The notes below the pieces were generated by a model. That model was not told the origin of the DNA. It saw nothing but the letters and a program-made list of their open reading frames with translations, and did no database searches. The position numbers and the translations under genes were made by a program. Source: Plantago major (taxonomy: Eukaryota; Streptophyta; Magnoliopsida; Lamiales; Plantaginaceae). From it: a stretch of DNA of 64,000 bases. This document shows positions 12,911 through 30,618 of the stretch, one piece after another; position 1 is the stretch's first letter; the number at the start of each line of letters is the position of its first letter. The stretch spans positions 6,869,835 through 6,933,834 of the forward strand of contig CM048839.1 in the NCBI GenBank assembly GCA_026545765.1, in the 5' to 3' direction.

Positions 12911-13735
12911 TGCCGCCCTACTCTAAACGACTAATCAAAACAGCGAGTGAGGAGTTTGGTCTCTTCATATTCTCCATTTCAATTTTGAGTACTTTGTTCC
13001 TAATTCTTCTCCAACATACATTAATCTTCTTCCAATCCCTCTAATTTCTAAGTAAAAGTGTCGTTTCACACTGTTTGTTTTTAGAGCTGTTCGCCTCTCT
13101 GTTGTGGTAAGAAAGGTTACTTCTATTCTATTTCAGTATCTTGCTTTGCAAAATTGAAATTCAGTGTGTTTCTTGTACTACTGTTTTTCATTCTCACTTT
13201 AGCTACTCTATGACATTTGATTGAGCTTTTCTTTATTCTGTAGTGTTTCGAGGCTTTGTTATTGTGTTGGTCTGTACCCTTTGCAGTATGATTTGATTAT
13301 ATGGTTCAGTTCAGTCCAGCTAGTGTTAATCGCTTTCGGCCTCTTGCATTATTGACATTCCAATTCCATTAGCTCGCTCTTTTAGCTCTGTGGATATTAT
13401 ATTGGTCCTTGTAAAAACTACAGATACATTCTTTTTTCTGTCTTCATATATCTTCTTCTGTAACTTGTAATAGTTTGAGCCTCACATGGTAGTAGTCCCA
13501 ACTCCCAAATACTCTAGCACCTGAAACTATCTAATACCCATCATTCATCTCATTAGGTCCCTTACTATCAATCATTGAAGTGTCTGAATAATCAGCTAAT
13601 ATCACAGTGGCTGTCATGCTAACATTCGCTGCGGGACTTCTTGTTTTCTTTTTGGAATTCATCATGGAATTTACTTGATGTTCAATATACATTTTCCGAA
13701 CTATGAATTTGTTAGACGTTTGAAAATTCTTGCAA
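12911..13735. other. Promoter and 5' UTR region of CLP1
   Basis: No separate gene. CT-rich leader-like sequence from about 12950 and a donor-like GTGGTAAGAAAG near 13103-13115 suggest a 5' UTR intron ahead of the CLP1 start. The acceptor was not resolved. Confidence 0.35.
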
Positions 13736-16700
13736 ATGGCACAACCAACTGGAGCGAGGCAGGTGAAGCTAGATAAAGAATGCGAGCTCAGAATTGAAGT
13801 CAGCCCAGACACACCACTTCGCCTCAAATTGCTTGATGGCACTGCAGAGATCTATGGAACAGAAGTACCGCCACAAAATTGGTTGAGTTTTCCGCCAAGG
13901 CTCAAATTTGCAGTATGTATGCTTGTTTCATGTCTACCTTCACCGTCTGACTTTCTGTTATTAATATTATTAACTTGTAAGATAAAATTACTGATAATTT
14001 CTGAATGAATTTTCAATTGCATTCATCAGGTTTTTACTTGGCATGGTGCGACAATTGAATTAGATGGTCCAACTGAAACTGACTATACAGCAGATGAGGT
14101 ACGTAGTTCCTTTTCCCCCTTTCTTTGGGAACAAATAGAAGCCTTTATTTTAGGCTCAAATAGTTATCTTGAATCTATTTACCCTCAATCAGAAGCCGTG
14201 AGCTTATCTAGATTATCAGGTAGTACCCAAGCCACTATGAACTCCGATTTCAAGTTATTCCAGAACTCACAACTCCAATCAAGATACATCTCTGTTACAG
14301 AAACATCTATTATATATCATTGAAGCTTCTATGCATCTTTTTTCTTGTTATAAGCCTCCATATTTTCTTACTATCCTCTCTGGCTCTGCTAGATTATGTA
14401 TTCTAGTATCCGTCAACTGCAAAAAAAAAAAAAAAAAAAAAAAAAACGCTTGCTACCTGTTCATCTCAGTACCAAGCTACAGCTGTTTGCACTCTTCTTC
14501 TACCTTGCTAAATCGTATCAGAGTACCAAGGCAGGTTGATTCTTGTATTAAATTATTGGTCCCATGCCATAGCGTCTCATTGTCAATTCCTTTTCAAGAA
14601 GTACAAAATCATGAACAAAACCCATACCTGATGTTTCAGCTGCTTCAGGTGATCCATTCTGTATAAACTAAATTACTTGGAGATATCAAGTCAGGGACCC
14701 CTTTTGTTAGTCTTGATCAGGTTCTAGGTGCAGCATGCAGCTGAGGTTTTGAGAAAATGTTATTACTGATAATTTAATGCAAGCCAAAGGATGAACTTAG
14801 AACTTTGTCGAGCTAAGTTGTCCATCATGAGATTTCTGTTTGGAATATCATCTGTAGAACCTCTAAAATGTACTCCCTCCATCCCGCATTGTTATACCAC
14901 TTTCTTTTTGTAGTTTTTTTTAAGAAAGCCAATAGTTTATTGTTTGCTGTAGGAGAGAAAAATGATAAAGAATGTAAAAAGTATGAGATAAAAAAAATAA
15001 AGTAAGAAGGATGGTGGTTAGTAGGGTTTACTTGTTTGCTATTTTAGTAAAGTGGCTATATTAGTGGACATCCATAAAGGAATAGTGACGTTTTCTAGCG
15101 GGGCGGAGGGAGTAGTATATATGATCTAAAGCTTAGTTCATTTCTTTTGGTATACTGCCAACTATATCCATGATGCAAGCCACACAATAGGATATATTTA
15201 GTGCTTGGTCTAGCCATGTTATATAATATATATGATCAGATTTCTCTATGGAAATTCATCTACAGAGCCTCTACAATGCATATGTTATCTAACAGAATAG
15301 TATTTATTTTCATCAGTTGTTTCCTCCACATTTCTAATCTCAAGACTTTTCTTCTTCTGGTCTTCAAGACTTCTCTCAATATCCATGACATGCTAGAAAC
15401 ATCCATGCTCTCCAAAGAAGTCCTTTATGTAATAGCTATGCCCCCATCTTACCCATAGTTTATCCATCTTACTGCTCATATTGTATAAGTACCCTGTTGA
15501 AGGCATCAGCGCACCGTCTCTAGATCATTCTTCTGCATATACCTCAACTTCCTTGCTGCTCCAGCCGCACTGGACAACAGTTCACAGTTACACTATATAT
15601 GGTTTCTTTTTCAACACAATTTGCTTCTGAAATGACCTCCAATTGACTTTCTATAACAGGTCTATTTCCATTATTAGATGAAGATCACACTTAATCATAA
15701 AAGTTTCCCGACTATGTGTCATGAGGTAGGATGGTGTTCGGTTGGCCTGTTTTTTCCCGTTGGGTACCACATCCCCTTCTAGTCATGTATGGTTGGGTTC
15801 TTTAGGAGGCGTCTGTGTGGCGTGCATTGTACCTTGCCTGTGTACCGGATGATGTTTCTTTTTTTTTTTTAATGTAATATCCTTACTTCCATATTTGCAG
15901 ACTCCAATGATAAGCTATGTAAATGTGCATGCGGTATTGGATGCTAGGAGAAGTCGGGCAAAAGCTTCACCCAAGGACTCTGATACGTCTCAGGTACCAT
16001 ATATATGATTATCATTGCATCAATTCACCTATAAACATGGGATGTGATTTTTGTTGTTTTCTATGTTATTCTTCTACAGTAATCTAATTTTATCTTAATA
16101 GTTTTTTGGTTAGCATTTTGCCTAGTTTTCAAATTTTATTTACATGCATCTAATGTGGTGGAATAAATTTAGCTGACAGCGAACTTTGAAGAGCTTGTTC
16201 TTACTGGCTTGGTTAATTTGTTGTTAATAAGAGGTCTAGTGCCTTTTAGTTTAAGTTGAAAGATAACCTTGGGTCGAGTGACTTGAAGAGGATGATCCAC
16301 ATTCTGCTAAAGCTCCTGTAACATGACATTCTTATTGTGGTAAAAAAAGACCAATTGTATAATGCTTGTGAATAACCATCCGATTTCTCATGTTATGTGG
16401 AGGATGACTTGACACTTAGATATGCCATGTAAGGGAGGGAGGGTGGGATCAAGCGCATTACTACTGAAGTGTTGGATAAGCCCTTCTTGAATTAGCAACA
16501 GTTTGCATTTTTCTCGCATATATTATCACATTATTCTAGAAATGAAACTCACACTTTGTCATTTATTTAAGGGGCCAAGGGTTATTGTCGTTGGGCCTAC
16601 AGACTCTGGTAAGAGCACCTTATCAAGGATGCTTCTTAGTTGGGCGGCTAAACTTGGATGGAAACCAACGTTTGTAGATTTAGACATTGGCCAAGGATCT

Positions 16701-18622
16701 ATAACGGTACCAGGATGCATAGCTGCAACACCGATCGAACTTCCTATTGATCCCGTGGAAGGCATCCCTCTTGATATGCCGTTGGTTTACTACCATGGCC
16801 ACGTGACGCCGAGGTAATGTACTTTGTGCTTATGGATAAGGTTCTAATTTGTTGAGGATCGAATATATGTCAGTGCCATTTACATTTCTCGAGTTGTGAT
16901 CGATCTGTTCATCTATGGTTAGTAGCACCCCCTCAAATTTTGTGTATTTCAGCGCAAACGTAGACCTGTACAAAGTACTGGTGAAGGAACTTTCACAAGT
17001 TCTGGAAACACAATTCGCTGGAAATCTTGAATCTAGAGCTGCAGGGATGGTAATCAATACAATGGGATGGACAGAAGGAGTTGGTTATGAGGTATTTGAA
17101 TTTATTACATATTGTAGCCATGTATCTGGTGTGGTCATTGGATTACTGCATGTGCCTTGGGTGAGTTGAAGATGGGTTTCTATTCATAACTTAGTCTAAC
17201 ATTTTCTTCCATTTGTCCTTTTCCTCCATGGCAGTTGCTGTTGCATGCAATTGACACGTTCAACGCCACTGTTGTCCTTGTTTTAGGTCAGGTACGCAGC
17301 TCTTCTGGATCTATAGATCTTCCCTTTTTTGTGTGTGTGATTATTATTGACCTGAATGGTTTGAAGGATGTTTCTGATAAATTTGCAGGCTCTCTTACAT
17401 GTCTGTTATTGGACTTGAACTTTTTGCAGGAGAAACTTTGGTGCATGCTTAAAGATGTTTTAAAAAACAAGGGTAATGTGGATGTTGTTAAAGTTCAAAA
17501 ATCGGGTGGTGTGGTCTCTAGAAATGCTAAAGTCCGACAAAAAGCGAGAGCTTTCAGAATACGGGTATGCAAACTTATAGAAAGTGCTGTAGTTTCAGTG
17601 TTACTTTTCACCACCCCCCTCCCTTCAAATTGTTTTATTATTGAAATAAACTGTCTTGATTGCAGGAATACTTCTATGGCCTGACAAATGATCTTTCCCC
17701 TCATTCTAACACTGTACATTTCAATGATCTGTGTATCTACCGGACCGGTAGTGGGCCAGCAGCCCCACTGTCAGCTTTGCCCGCTGGTGCGCAACCCACT
17801 GCAGATCCCACAAGACTGACTCCTGTTATTGTTAACCGAGACTTGTTGCATTTGGTTCTAGCAGTCTCATATGCTAAAGAACCAGATGAAATCCTATCCA
17901 GGTATTGTAGTTTCTGATTTTAAATGCTCTGGTGCCTGGGGCTAACCCCTCTACATTTATACAATAATTGGTGATGTTCTTTGTCTTGTATAAAGTCTAA
18001 CAAAACCATAAAACGATTTAGAAAACAATGTGCCAAGCCGAACCCCCCATAGCCTAACACGTATGTGGTGGTGAGGGAATGGATGGTAATTTTACACAGT
18101 TACGGAAACTGTTGTAAGTTTGGGATGGGGAATGGATGGTGTAATTTTACGAAGTTATTGAAACTGTCGTGAACTTGGTTGGCATGTGCAATTTACCTGA
18201 GGGTAAGTTACATAATATATTCACCTGGTGTCATCATGCTATTACTTTCATCAACTTATGCCGTTGTATTACATGCTTTCCATAGACATGAACCTTTTTT
18301 TGGTAACGTTCTCTTTATCCAACCAATGGTTCTTTTATTTGCTTGGTTTATCTTTTATTGAAAAGATCAGTCTAATATCATCTGTGTTTGTTATTTCTGC
18401 TAGCAATGTTGCTGGGTTCATATGGATAGCTGATATTAGCATAGAAAGGTATGAACCTTAACGTGTATATCCATAAAACTTTTCTCATTGTTTGTTTGTA
18501 ACTGACATGATCACCTTTTCAATATCACACGCAGTAAGAAGATTACGTACCTTGCACCGTCTGCTGGAAGTCTTCCGGGAAAATATTTGATCACTGGAAG
18601 CATTACGTGGTATGAACCTTGA
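13736..18622 (+). CDS. CLPS3: CLP1 homologue, pre-mRNA cleavage/polyadenylation factor (polynucleotide 5'-hydroxyl kinase family)
   Basis: Nuclear subunit of cleavage factor II (with PCF11) in mRNA 3'-end formation; the family also includes RNA 5'-OH kinases. Ten coding exons: 13736-13912, 14030-14098, 15901-15993, 16572-16813, 16953-17091, 17235-17291, 17430-17564, 17666-17901, 18404-18448 and 18535-18622. All have GT-AG ends, keep phase, and give 426 aa with no internal stop, near the 444 aa I recall for Arabidopsis CLPS3. Domains in order: N-terminal beta domain (VKLDKECELRIEV, VFTWHGATIELDG), Walker A GPTDSGKST, DLDIGQGSI with the Walker B-like FVDLD, the central kinase fold (INTMGWTEGVGYELLLHAID) and a C-terminal domain ending ITWYEP. 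The start at 13736 is the first ATG in frame (MAQPTGARQ). Intron 2 holds a Stowaway MITE and a 26-base A run. The gene looks intact. The CLPS3 versus CLPS5 assignment is inferred. Confidence 0.95.
14421..14446 (+). repeat. A26 homopolymer in CLP1 intron 2
   Basis: Twenty-six consecutive A bases within the intron. No target-site duplication or retroposon body was recognised next to it. Confidence 0.7.
14873..15112. mobile_element. Stowaway MITE in CLP1 intron 2
   Basis: 240 bp with inverted ends CTCCCTCCATCCCGC / GCGGGGCGGAGGGAG and flanking TA on both sides, the Tc1/mariner target. No coding capacity. Confidence 0.9.
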
Positions 18623-20527
18623 GTATGCTTTGTAAAGTTTGAACGTGGTAGCTTGATGTTGTGGTCCGTGGACGATTCTCAACTAGGATTCATCTTTGAC
18701 TGTACGGTTGACAGACGAGTCTTGATAGTTGCTTGTTGTGGATGAGCATGATCCCGAGCCTTGTATACGCTCGTCGTTAATCGTAGAATCATGCTGCAGC
18801 TATTGCATGCGTGTTACAGTTGTATTTTATTAGGTCAGACAGCTTGTAGCGTAAAGGTAAATTGTGTGAAACAACGCAAAAGCTTATTTATATGTTCCGT
18901 GGAAGGCGGAACACTTGGAGATTTACCGCATTCCGTCTCAAGGCACTTAAACTTGCACTTTGGCAACGATGACAAAGTCCAAAGAAGTAATAACACAAGC
19001 CATTTCGACTAGTGGTGAGCGCGACGGGTTTAGGTGGGTATTCTAGAAAAATTAAACGGACTTTATAGATGGTTTGTTCTAATAACTCATAGCGGGTAGG
19101 TCTATTTACCATATGTGACAGATCGGTTGGTACATACGCTGATACACGGGTGGATAGGCAGCGGATCAATGGGTTGATATGTACGACAATTAAACTACGT
19201 ATGTAGTAAAATTTGTGATATGAAACGTATAAATAAATGTAAAAATAAACTAAAAAGGTTTACAAATATGAATAACGAATATAAATTTCAAATCAACTAC
19301 TATTGCATATCAAATTAGTACTACTCCGTAAATTTTATACGCAAACAATGTGTATGTGATCAATTATAGTGTCCCTTGTAAAAGATTTTAAAAAACCCTA
19401 TAATATGTCATTAACTATGATTCATCCAAACTGTTTTTCTGAATTTATTTGCTTGAAGATTCTGTGGACGATGATCTAGTAGATTTGAATACATACTTAA
19501 AAGTTTTAAAATCATATTAATATTTAAAGTTAATGGACTACAAATATCAATGACACGCAAATACCCATGTGAGATAATTTAAACACGAGTTAACATGCAT
19601 CAGGTAAAAAAAATAAAGATAGTGTAATGAAGATTTCTAAGTAGTTTTCCATTCTAATGTGTGATTCCTAACTGATACTCCCTCAATTCCACCTATTTCT
19701 TTCCATTTTATTTTTGCACAAATAAAAAATGGGTTTATATAGATGAAGTAGTAAGTGTATAGTAAAAAGTAAGAAAGAGAATTGAAAAAGTATGAAAGAG
19801 AGAGATTAAAATATTAATAATGGAGATAGTGGATTTCCATAAAAGGAAATGGAAATTTTTTAATGGAATGCTCAAAATGCTGTGTGTGTCCCCTCCCGTG
19901 CTTTAATTCTCCCCTAATTTGTTTTGATATGGCAGATTGGCAGTTTCTAGAGATTCTCCATTTCCATTTGCATCATTTGAAATGTGAAATCAAATATGTA
20001 TCAGAAATTACTTTGCAAAAGTATTTATGTATTCTCCCAAGTTAATTTTCATGTAAGATTAAACATCTAGGAATCTTTAGGCTTCATAATACTGTTTACA
20101 AAAGTACAATGGACTGGAGGTTCTACAAATCCAGGTGACTATAGCACTTGTATATTTGTGAATGTGAGAGACCAAGGCAGCTGAACTGTTACAACTCTTG
20201 TCTTGGAGCTTCATCTTTCTGAGTTTCTTCATAAGATGCATATGCTTTGATAATCGATTCATAAATTACCATAAGGGATGTTTACTTATTAGAGGTAGAG
20301 TGGTTTTGTGCCTGTTTACTTATTATTGAAGTTGTGAAGAGGGGTCTATTTCCTGTGACTGGTGGCATATCCATGAGTTAAGGGATTCAATCGTCTGATG
20401 CCCGGTAAGTAGTAGAACTAACTATAGCTCTTATTAGAAGTGCTAGGACTAGTTTTGACTTTTGAGTATTGCATCGTAGCATGTGATTTCACTGAAACCG
20501 TTAGAATTCAAGATTAATCTACATTGT
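18623..20527. other. Intergenic, 3' of CLP1
   Basis: The CLP1 3' UTR is followed by AT-rich sequence. A decayed MITE-like stretch lies inside it; no gene is seen. Short open frames here match no family I know. Confidence 0.4.
19678..19865. mobile_element. Degenerate Stowaway-like MITE
   Basis: Begins CTCCCTCAATTCCACC. It has the internal layout usual for such MITEs (A/T-rich, AAGAGAGAGATTAAAATATTAATAATGG, then GGAAATGGAAATTTTTTAATGG) but the terminal GGAGGGAG repeat is lost. Confidence 0.4.
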
Positions 20528-21253
20528 TCAAGGTTTGAATCCTGCTCCAGTGTCTTTCATTGCCTCAAAATATTGGGTGATCAGCACCATATTCACAACA
20601 CCTGTTGTCGTAGTGCAAGGCACATTAACTGAGAAGCTGGGCATACGATCTCTCAGACCATCCGTGATTGCCTGACGTTGTCTAGGAGTTCCCAAGCCTG
20701 AGGGATACTTAGCCTCTGCTATCTCACTAACAGCTACCCTCAATCTAGTAACCGTGTTGAGTTCGTTCACTGCTCTCTTAACATGCTCATCAGGTTCAAT
20801 GTCAGTAATTAGTATCCGGACTATTTCATAACCATAATTGGACATTTGTTCATCAAGTTCATCCTTAACAGCCTTAGCAATTTCATTTCTCTGCTCATAA
20901 GCATCATCAAGATTATGCTTCAGCACAGTTGCTCTTATGACATCAAATACAAGGGCCTGAATCTGATTTCTGATGTTGCCAGGTCCAGTAAATGCATAAC
21001 TTGTGTTTCAGATATGGGACAGTAGTATACTGATGACATTGACAAAAAGATTGTCCTTTGTCCTGGTCTCACATGCAACATCTAACTGCTGCAACCCGAG
21101 GGGGAGATAGCCGTCCAACTGTTCTCCAAGAAACGGAGGCAAGAATTGGCATCCTGGAGGGGGAGGCTTTTGGGCTCCATTGAATTTACCAAATTGTTCC
21201 CTGACTGTGAATGGAGATTTGTAGATTCCCACGCAGCAAAATAAGTTTCCCAT
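20528..21253 (-). pseudogene. Hypersensitive-induced reaction (HIR)/prohibitin-domain protein, intronless broken copy
   Basis: HIR proteins are membrane-raft SPFH/prohibitin-domain proteins linked to cell death and immunity. Reading leftward from 21253: MGNLFCCV with the N-myristoylation-type start, FGKFNGAQ, PGCQFLPPFLGEQL, QQLDVACETRTKDNLFVNV. After a frame disruption near 21010-21030, YAFTGPGNIRNQIQALVFDV, EIAKAVKDEL, YGYEIVRILITDIEPDEHV, RQRQAITDGLRDR and MVLITQYFEAMKDTG follow. The usual AEKILQIKRAEGEAES segment is missing and the C-terminus stops about 30 residues early. Functional plant HIR genes, as I recall, have several introns; this copy is continuous over 726 bp. A retroposed pseudogene is the best reading, though no poly(A) tail is visible. 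Confidence 0.85.
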
Positions 21254-22199
21254 GATCTACCAGAAAATTCGTTGGGTTTTTCTTGTAGCTTAAAGTTAGT
21301 TATGTGTATATGAGTGCATGTATCTGAATGAATATATAGCATTCCATTATGGTCATGCTATTTTTGCTGCTACAGCCTACAGATAGTACAATTTTATAAG
21401 AATCAAATATGATGTGGAGTTGGGACGTTTGCTTTCATTCAAAATCTTGATGCTTATGAAATTAGGATACATATATTAAACGTACTTATGCGTCCGGTCC
21501 TTTAATCTCCCAAAACTCAGTTATGGTTAGGGATCGACCTTGGGACCTTCAAATTGAAGTCTTGAGCCTTAAATGCTCGAATACGACCCTTCAAACGCGT
21601 CGTTTTTCCTCTGATTTTCACCTAAAAACATACGAACTTGTACAACACAACAAAAACATAAAAACACACATGAAACAATAAAAATGCAAGTGAAAACTAA
21701 CAAAATGTGGTAAAAAATACTGGATGAGACTTTAAATTATCGTCTCGTCAATTGGTCATGAGTCGTTCAAGTTTTAACAATCAAATTAATGTTTGTGGCA
21801 TGTATACACTATATGCTTTCCCAATGCCCTCACCAGTCATCGCCCCCACACGTGAGATTTACTGAAAACAAGTGAGTAATGAGTTTATTAGTGATAAATG
21901 ACTATTGAATCGAATAAACGACTGGAATTTCTCTATTATTCTTAAATGAATTTATAAAAATAAGTTGCAGCCTAAAAAGGGAATTGAATAGAGAAGGAAA
22001 AAAAAACCCTTTGAAATGGGCATGGAGTCGTTAAACGAATCAAGCCCTATTGAGGGCTCAACTCATTAAGGCTCGAACTTGACTTGTTAAACGAGATGTT
22101 CGAGTTGAGCTCAAACCTAATATGGTGTCCGTTTTGTTATTGAATCGAGTAGTTGATACCTAGATCGTAAGTCGAATTCAAGGGTGATATTTTTTAGTA
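21254..22199. other. Intergenic, no gene seen
   Basis: AT-rich sequence with degenerate CTCGAAC/GTTCGAG motifs around 22030-22110. It ends at GGTGATATTTTTTAGTAC, a short stretch shared with the left edge of the duplicated unit at about 5376-5392. Confidence 0.4.
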
Positions 22200-22447
22200 C
22201 TCCTTCCGTCCCGCAGAACTTCATACATTTGCCATTTTTAGCCGTACCACAGAACTTCATACATTACTAAAAAAGGAAGCTACCCCACACCCACCAAATA
22301 ATAAACAATCTCAACTTTACACTCAAATTACACATTTTGCTACTAAAAGTACACTTTTTTCCACCTTTTTATATATTCTATCATTATTTTAACTTTTCGC
22401 ATAAAATTGCGCGCCTAACCTTATTGTTTGAAGTTCTCCGGGACTGA
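22200..22447. mobile_element. Stowaway-type MITE upstream of synthetase copy C
   Basis: Same element, same position and almost the same sequence as 5392-5648 (TA|CTCCTTCCGTCCCGCAGAAC at the left, CTCCGGGACTGAGAC at the decayed right end). Confidence 0.75.
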
Positions 22448-22498
22448 GACAAGCTCGAGCTCGATCAGACCGAATGAGCCGATTTGCCCGTTTGAAAG

Positions 22499-23629
22499 CT
22501 ATGTTTTAAAAGCCGGAACCGGAGGTAAAGCCGCTCACCCCCAAAAAAGGGCGGACCGGTTCACCCAGATAGAGCCGGTATATATATATGAACAAGTCTT
22601 CGTCTTATGAGAGACAGTCTCTAGATAATTTATCTAGAGACGGACCTATGTTATAACAAAATTATTGATGTTATTAAGGAAAACGTCTATGTTATCAACA
22701 ATGGTGTTTTTTTTATATTATAAAAGAAATGATTTCTTTATCAACATAGAAATTTTGATTAATAACATAGTTCATTTTCCTAAAAACATAGGTCGTCTAT
22801 AGAGAACGTCTCTCATGAGACTTTGTGTGTATATATATATATATGTGTGTGTGTGTGTATATAATCGAATATAGAGCAAGTCTCCTAAAAGACGGTCTCT
22901 AGATAATTTATCAAGAGACAAACCTATATTGTTAAGAAAATCATCGTTATTAATCAAAACGTCTATATTCTCTATATTGGTATTTTTTATCATTACAAAA
23001 ATGACTCATTTCGTTAGTTAACAAGATAGATATTTTGATTACTAACATGAATAATTTTCTTGATAAATAAGTCGTCTCTAGATAGAAATCGTCTTTGTGT
23101 TGAATAATATGCCTAAATTATTATAAAACAAATAAAACCCGAGTCAAATCAATTCAATAGGATTCAAAAACGTTTCTGCGCTAAGATCGACTATTTTTAG
23201 ATTCCTTCATCTCGTTCTCCGGGGTTTCTATTTCATAGATTTTGTGTGAGTGAATAAAACCCAAATCCTTATAGTCTATACCATTTTCAAAGACCTCGTT
23301 ATTAGTAAAGATAATAGAGATCTACAACGAGAAATAAACAGCTTGATATATGTGAGGAATTTTCCCTGTTCGGGAACTTAGCTTTTCAAGATCACAAATT
23401 GCAAAGAGCAGTCGAAGAAGCAGAGCAATCGAAAGAGCAGATCGAAGAAGAAGAAGACTCAGCAGATCGAAGAAGACGCTATGCGTCTTGGTTGATTGAA
23501 GAAGAAAGAAGACGGGAATGGATTGGATTCATTTTTCCTAGGGTTTTTCATGTTTATCCCTTAATTTTTTTTTTTTAACCCAAACCCGTGGGAACCGGCG
23601 GGTCGGCGGACCCGAATTTTAAAACATAG
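22499..23629. mobile_element. Non-autonomous hAT-like element with 8-bp target duplication
   Basis: 1131 bp bounded by inverted ends CTATGTTTTAAAA / TTTTAAAACATAG with CCGG-rich subterminal sequence. It is flanked by the perfect 8-bp duplication TTTGAAAG (22491-22498 and 23630-23637), the size made by hAT transposases. The uninterrupted site CCCGTTTGAAAGGGAAAA/CCCGTTTGAAAGGAAAAA is present at about 5698 (copy A) and 7418 (copy B). No transposase frame. Inside are two related GTCTCTAGATAATTTATC-containing foldback stretches (about 22600-22825 and 22870-23095) and a GAAGA-rich stretch near 23410-23520. Confidence 0.85.
22600..23095. repeat. Pair of related foldback repeats inside the hAT-like element
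   Basis: Two about 225-bp segments each run from a GTCTCTAGATAATTTATC arm to an inverted arm ending near GTCTCTCATGAG or GTCGTCTCTAGATA, separated by TA/TG microsatellite. They look like two copies of one MITE-like sequence that inserted into, or is an internal duplication within, the larger element. Confidence 0.5.
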
Positions 23630-23716
23630 TTTGAAAGGAAAAAAAAGAAAAAAAAGCCCTTCTTATCACTGCCTATCCTCTTCTTCGTCTCCAAAACAGA
23701 CTCAGCTCACCTTTGA

Positions 23717-29149
<5,433 letters not shown>

Positions 29150-29853
29150 ATTAGGTGCTACTGGTGTTCGCTTGACAGTTCCACACGAATTCCTTTCGTG
29201 CAGGGTTGTTGGATGATGAAGGTCTTTCTTGTAGTGTAACTTTTCATTTTTTTTGGTATTTAGATTGAGGCTCCTACATAGAAAACCAGGTTGGGAACTT
29301 GGGGTACCTGTTGTTGAGTAATAAATAGAGAAAGAGGTAAAATGGGCCAGCACATGAAATGTATGTTTAAACATCCCAACTGTCAAGTGTCAACAAGGAA
29401 CAAACAAAACCTGCTTCCGCTTGAATTCGAAGGAACTGATGCCTTTCTCCCCTTACATGCATTTTCATGTGCTATTTTATCAATTTGAACATCTATTATA
29501 ATGGCCTTGTTTCAAAACATCGGATTTTTTGAAATATACTGATCTGCAGTCACAATCCAACTTCCCACGTTTCATTTTTGTTTGTCCAATCTTAATTTAT
29601 CAAATCTTAAATGAAAAATGTAACTCATACTTTGTCCAATGTATCTCACATTTTCAAAACTACTCCGTTTTACTCTTAAAAAACTTGCCCAACTAAATAG
29701 GATGTTCAATTTGCGAAAGACCGTGGAGGGAGTATTATGGTATTATCCTCATATATCAGCCTATTTACAATTTTGCCATATTGTATCAATCATTCAATTT
29801 TTATCTTTCAAAATTGCTTCCTTTCATATTGATACCATATGAGATATTTGATA
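29150..29853. other. Intergenic, 3' of the synthetase gene
   Basis: The 3' UTR is followed by AT-rich DNA. ACTACTCCGTTTTAC to ACCGTGGAGGGAGTATTATG (about 29660-29740) looks like the remains of another Stowaway-type MITE. No gene. Confidence 0.4.
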
Positions 29854-30093
29854 CTTCCTCCGTCCCAGTTTCATCTTCCCGCATTCTATTTTGGTCCGTC
29901 CCAACTTCATCTTCACATCCCTAAAATTGAAAACCTCTCCTTCTATAATACACTGTTTGTCATACTTTATTCACTATTTGTCATACTTTATTCACTTTAT
30001 TTCCTATTTTATCACCATCTATCCTATTTTGTTCATTTTTCTATTAAATCTTGTGTCTGGGTTTGTGCAAAGATCAAACCGGGACGGAGGGAG
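29854..30093. mobile_element. Stowaway MITE
   Basis: 240 bp with inverted ends CTTCCTCCGTCCCAGTTT / AAACCGGGACGGAGGGAG and TA duplicated on both sides. An inner repeat of the terminal motif (GTCCGTCCCAACTTCATCTT) lies 45 bp in. Confidence 0.92.
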
Positions 30094-30502
30094 TATTACA
30101 TTTGACCCCTTTTGAATTCTCAACGTTCTCGGCGAGTCAAGTCTCGATTGATTAGTCGTAGGGTTGTTACGAATGGTATCAAAGCGGGGCCATCTCCAAT
30201 ATTGCTTAGTAGCTACATTGGTTGCTTTGGATTGGTGCACCATGCACAAATTGCTACAACGAGGAAACTTTCCAATGGATCATCCCGTCCTAAATTGCTT
30301 CAGAGTAAACACATTTCAACTATAAAATTTATTGTGGATAGAATCCATAAAAGAGAAGTGCACCTTGTTTATACGAATGTTGTTTTTTATCACTATACCT
30401 CATCTTAAACTTTGGGACCTTACAATTACCTATCCGTAAATAATGCTACATCTCCTTTGTGTCACCCCTTATGAGTTAGGGGGCTCTGTGTTAATATTTG
30501 TT
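30094..30502. other. Intergenic, no gene seen
   Basis: No domain recognised on either strand. Repeat R1 copy 2 starts at its end. Confidence 0.4.
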
Positions 30503-30579
30503 AGTGAATTGGGCCGGCCGGGTTGATTGGGTTTCCTTGTAAAAATTATAAAAATTATAATATCGAGCAGCTCGTCGAG

Positions 30580-30618
<39 letters not shown>

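Noticed and set aside
22785-22865. CRISPR-like spacing of GTCTCTAGA repeats
   Set aside because: This is eukaryotic DNA with only two diverged copies in inverted/direct arrangement plus microsatellite; it fits MITE arms.
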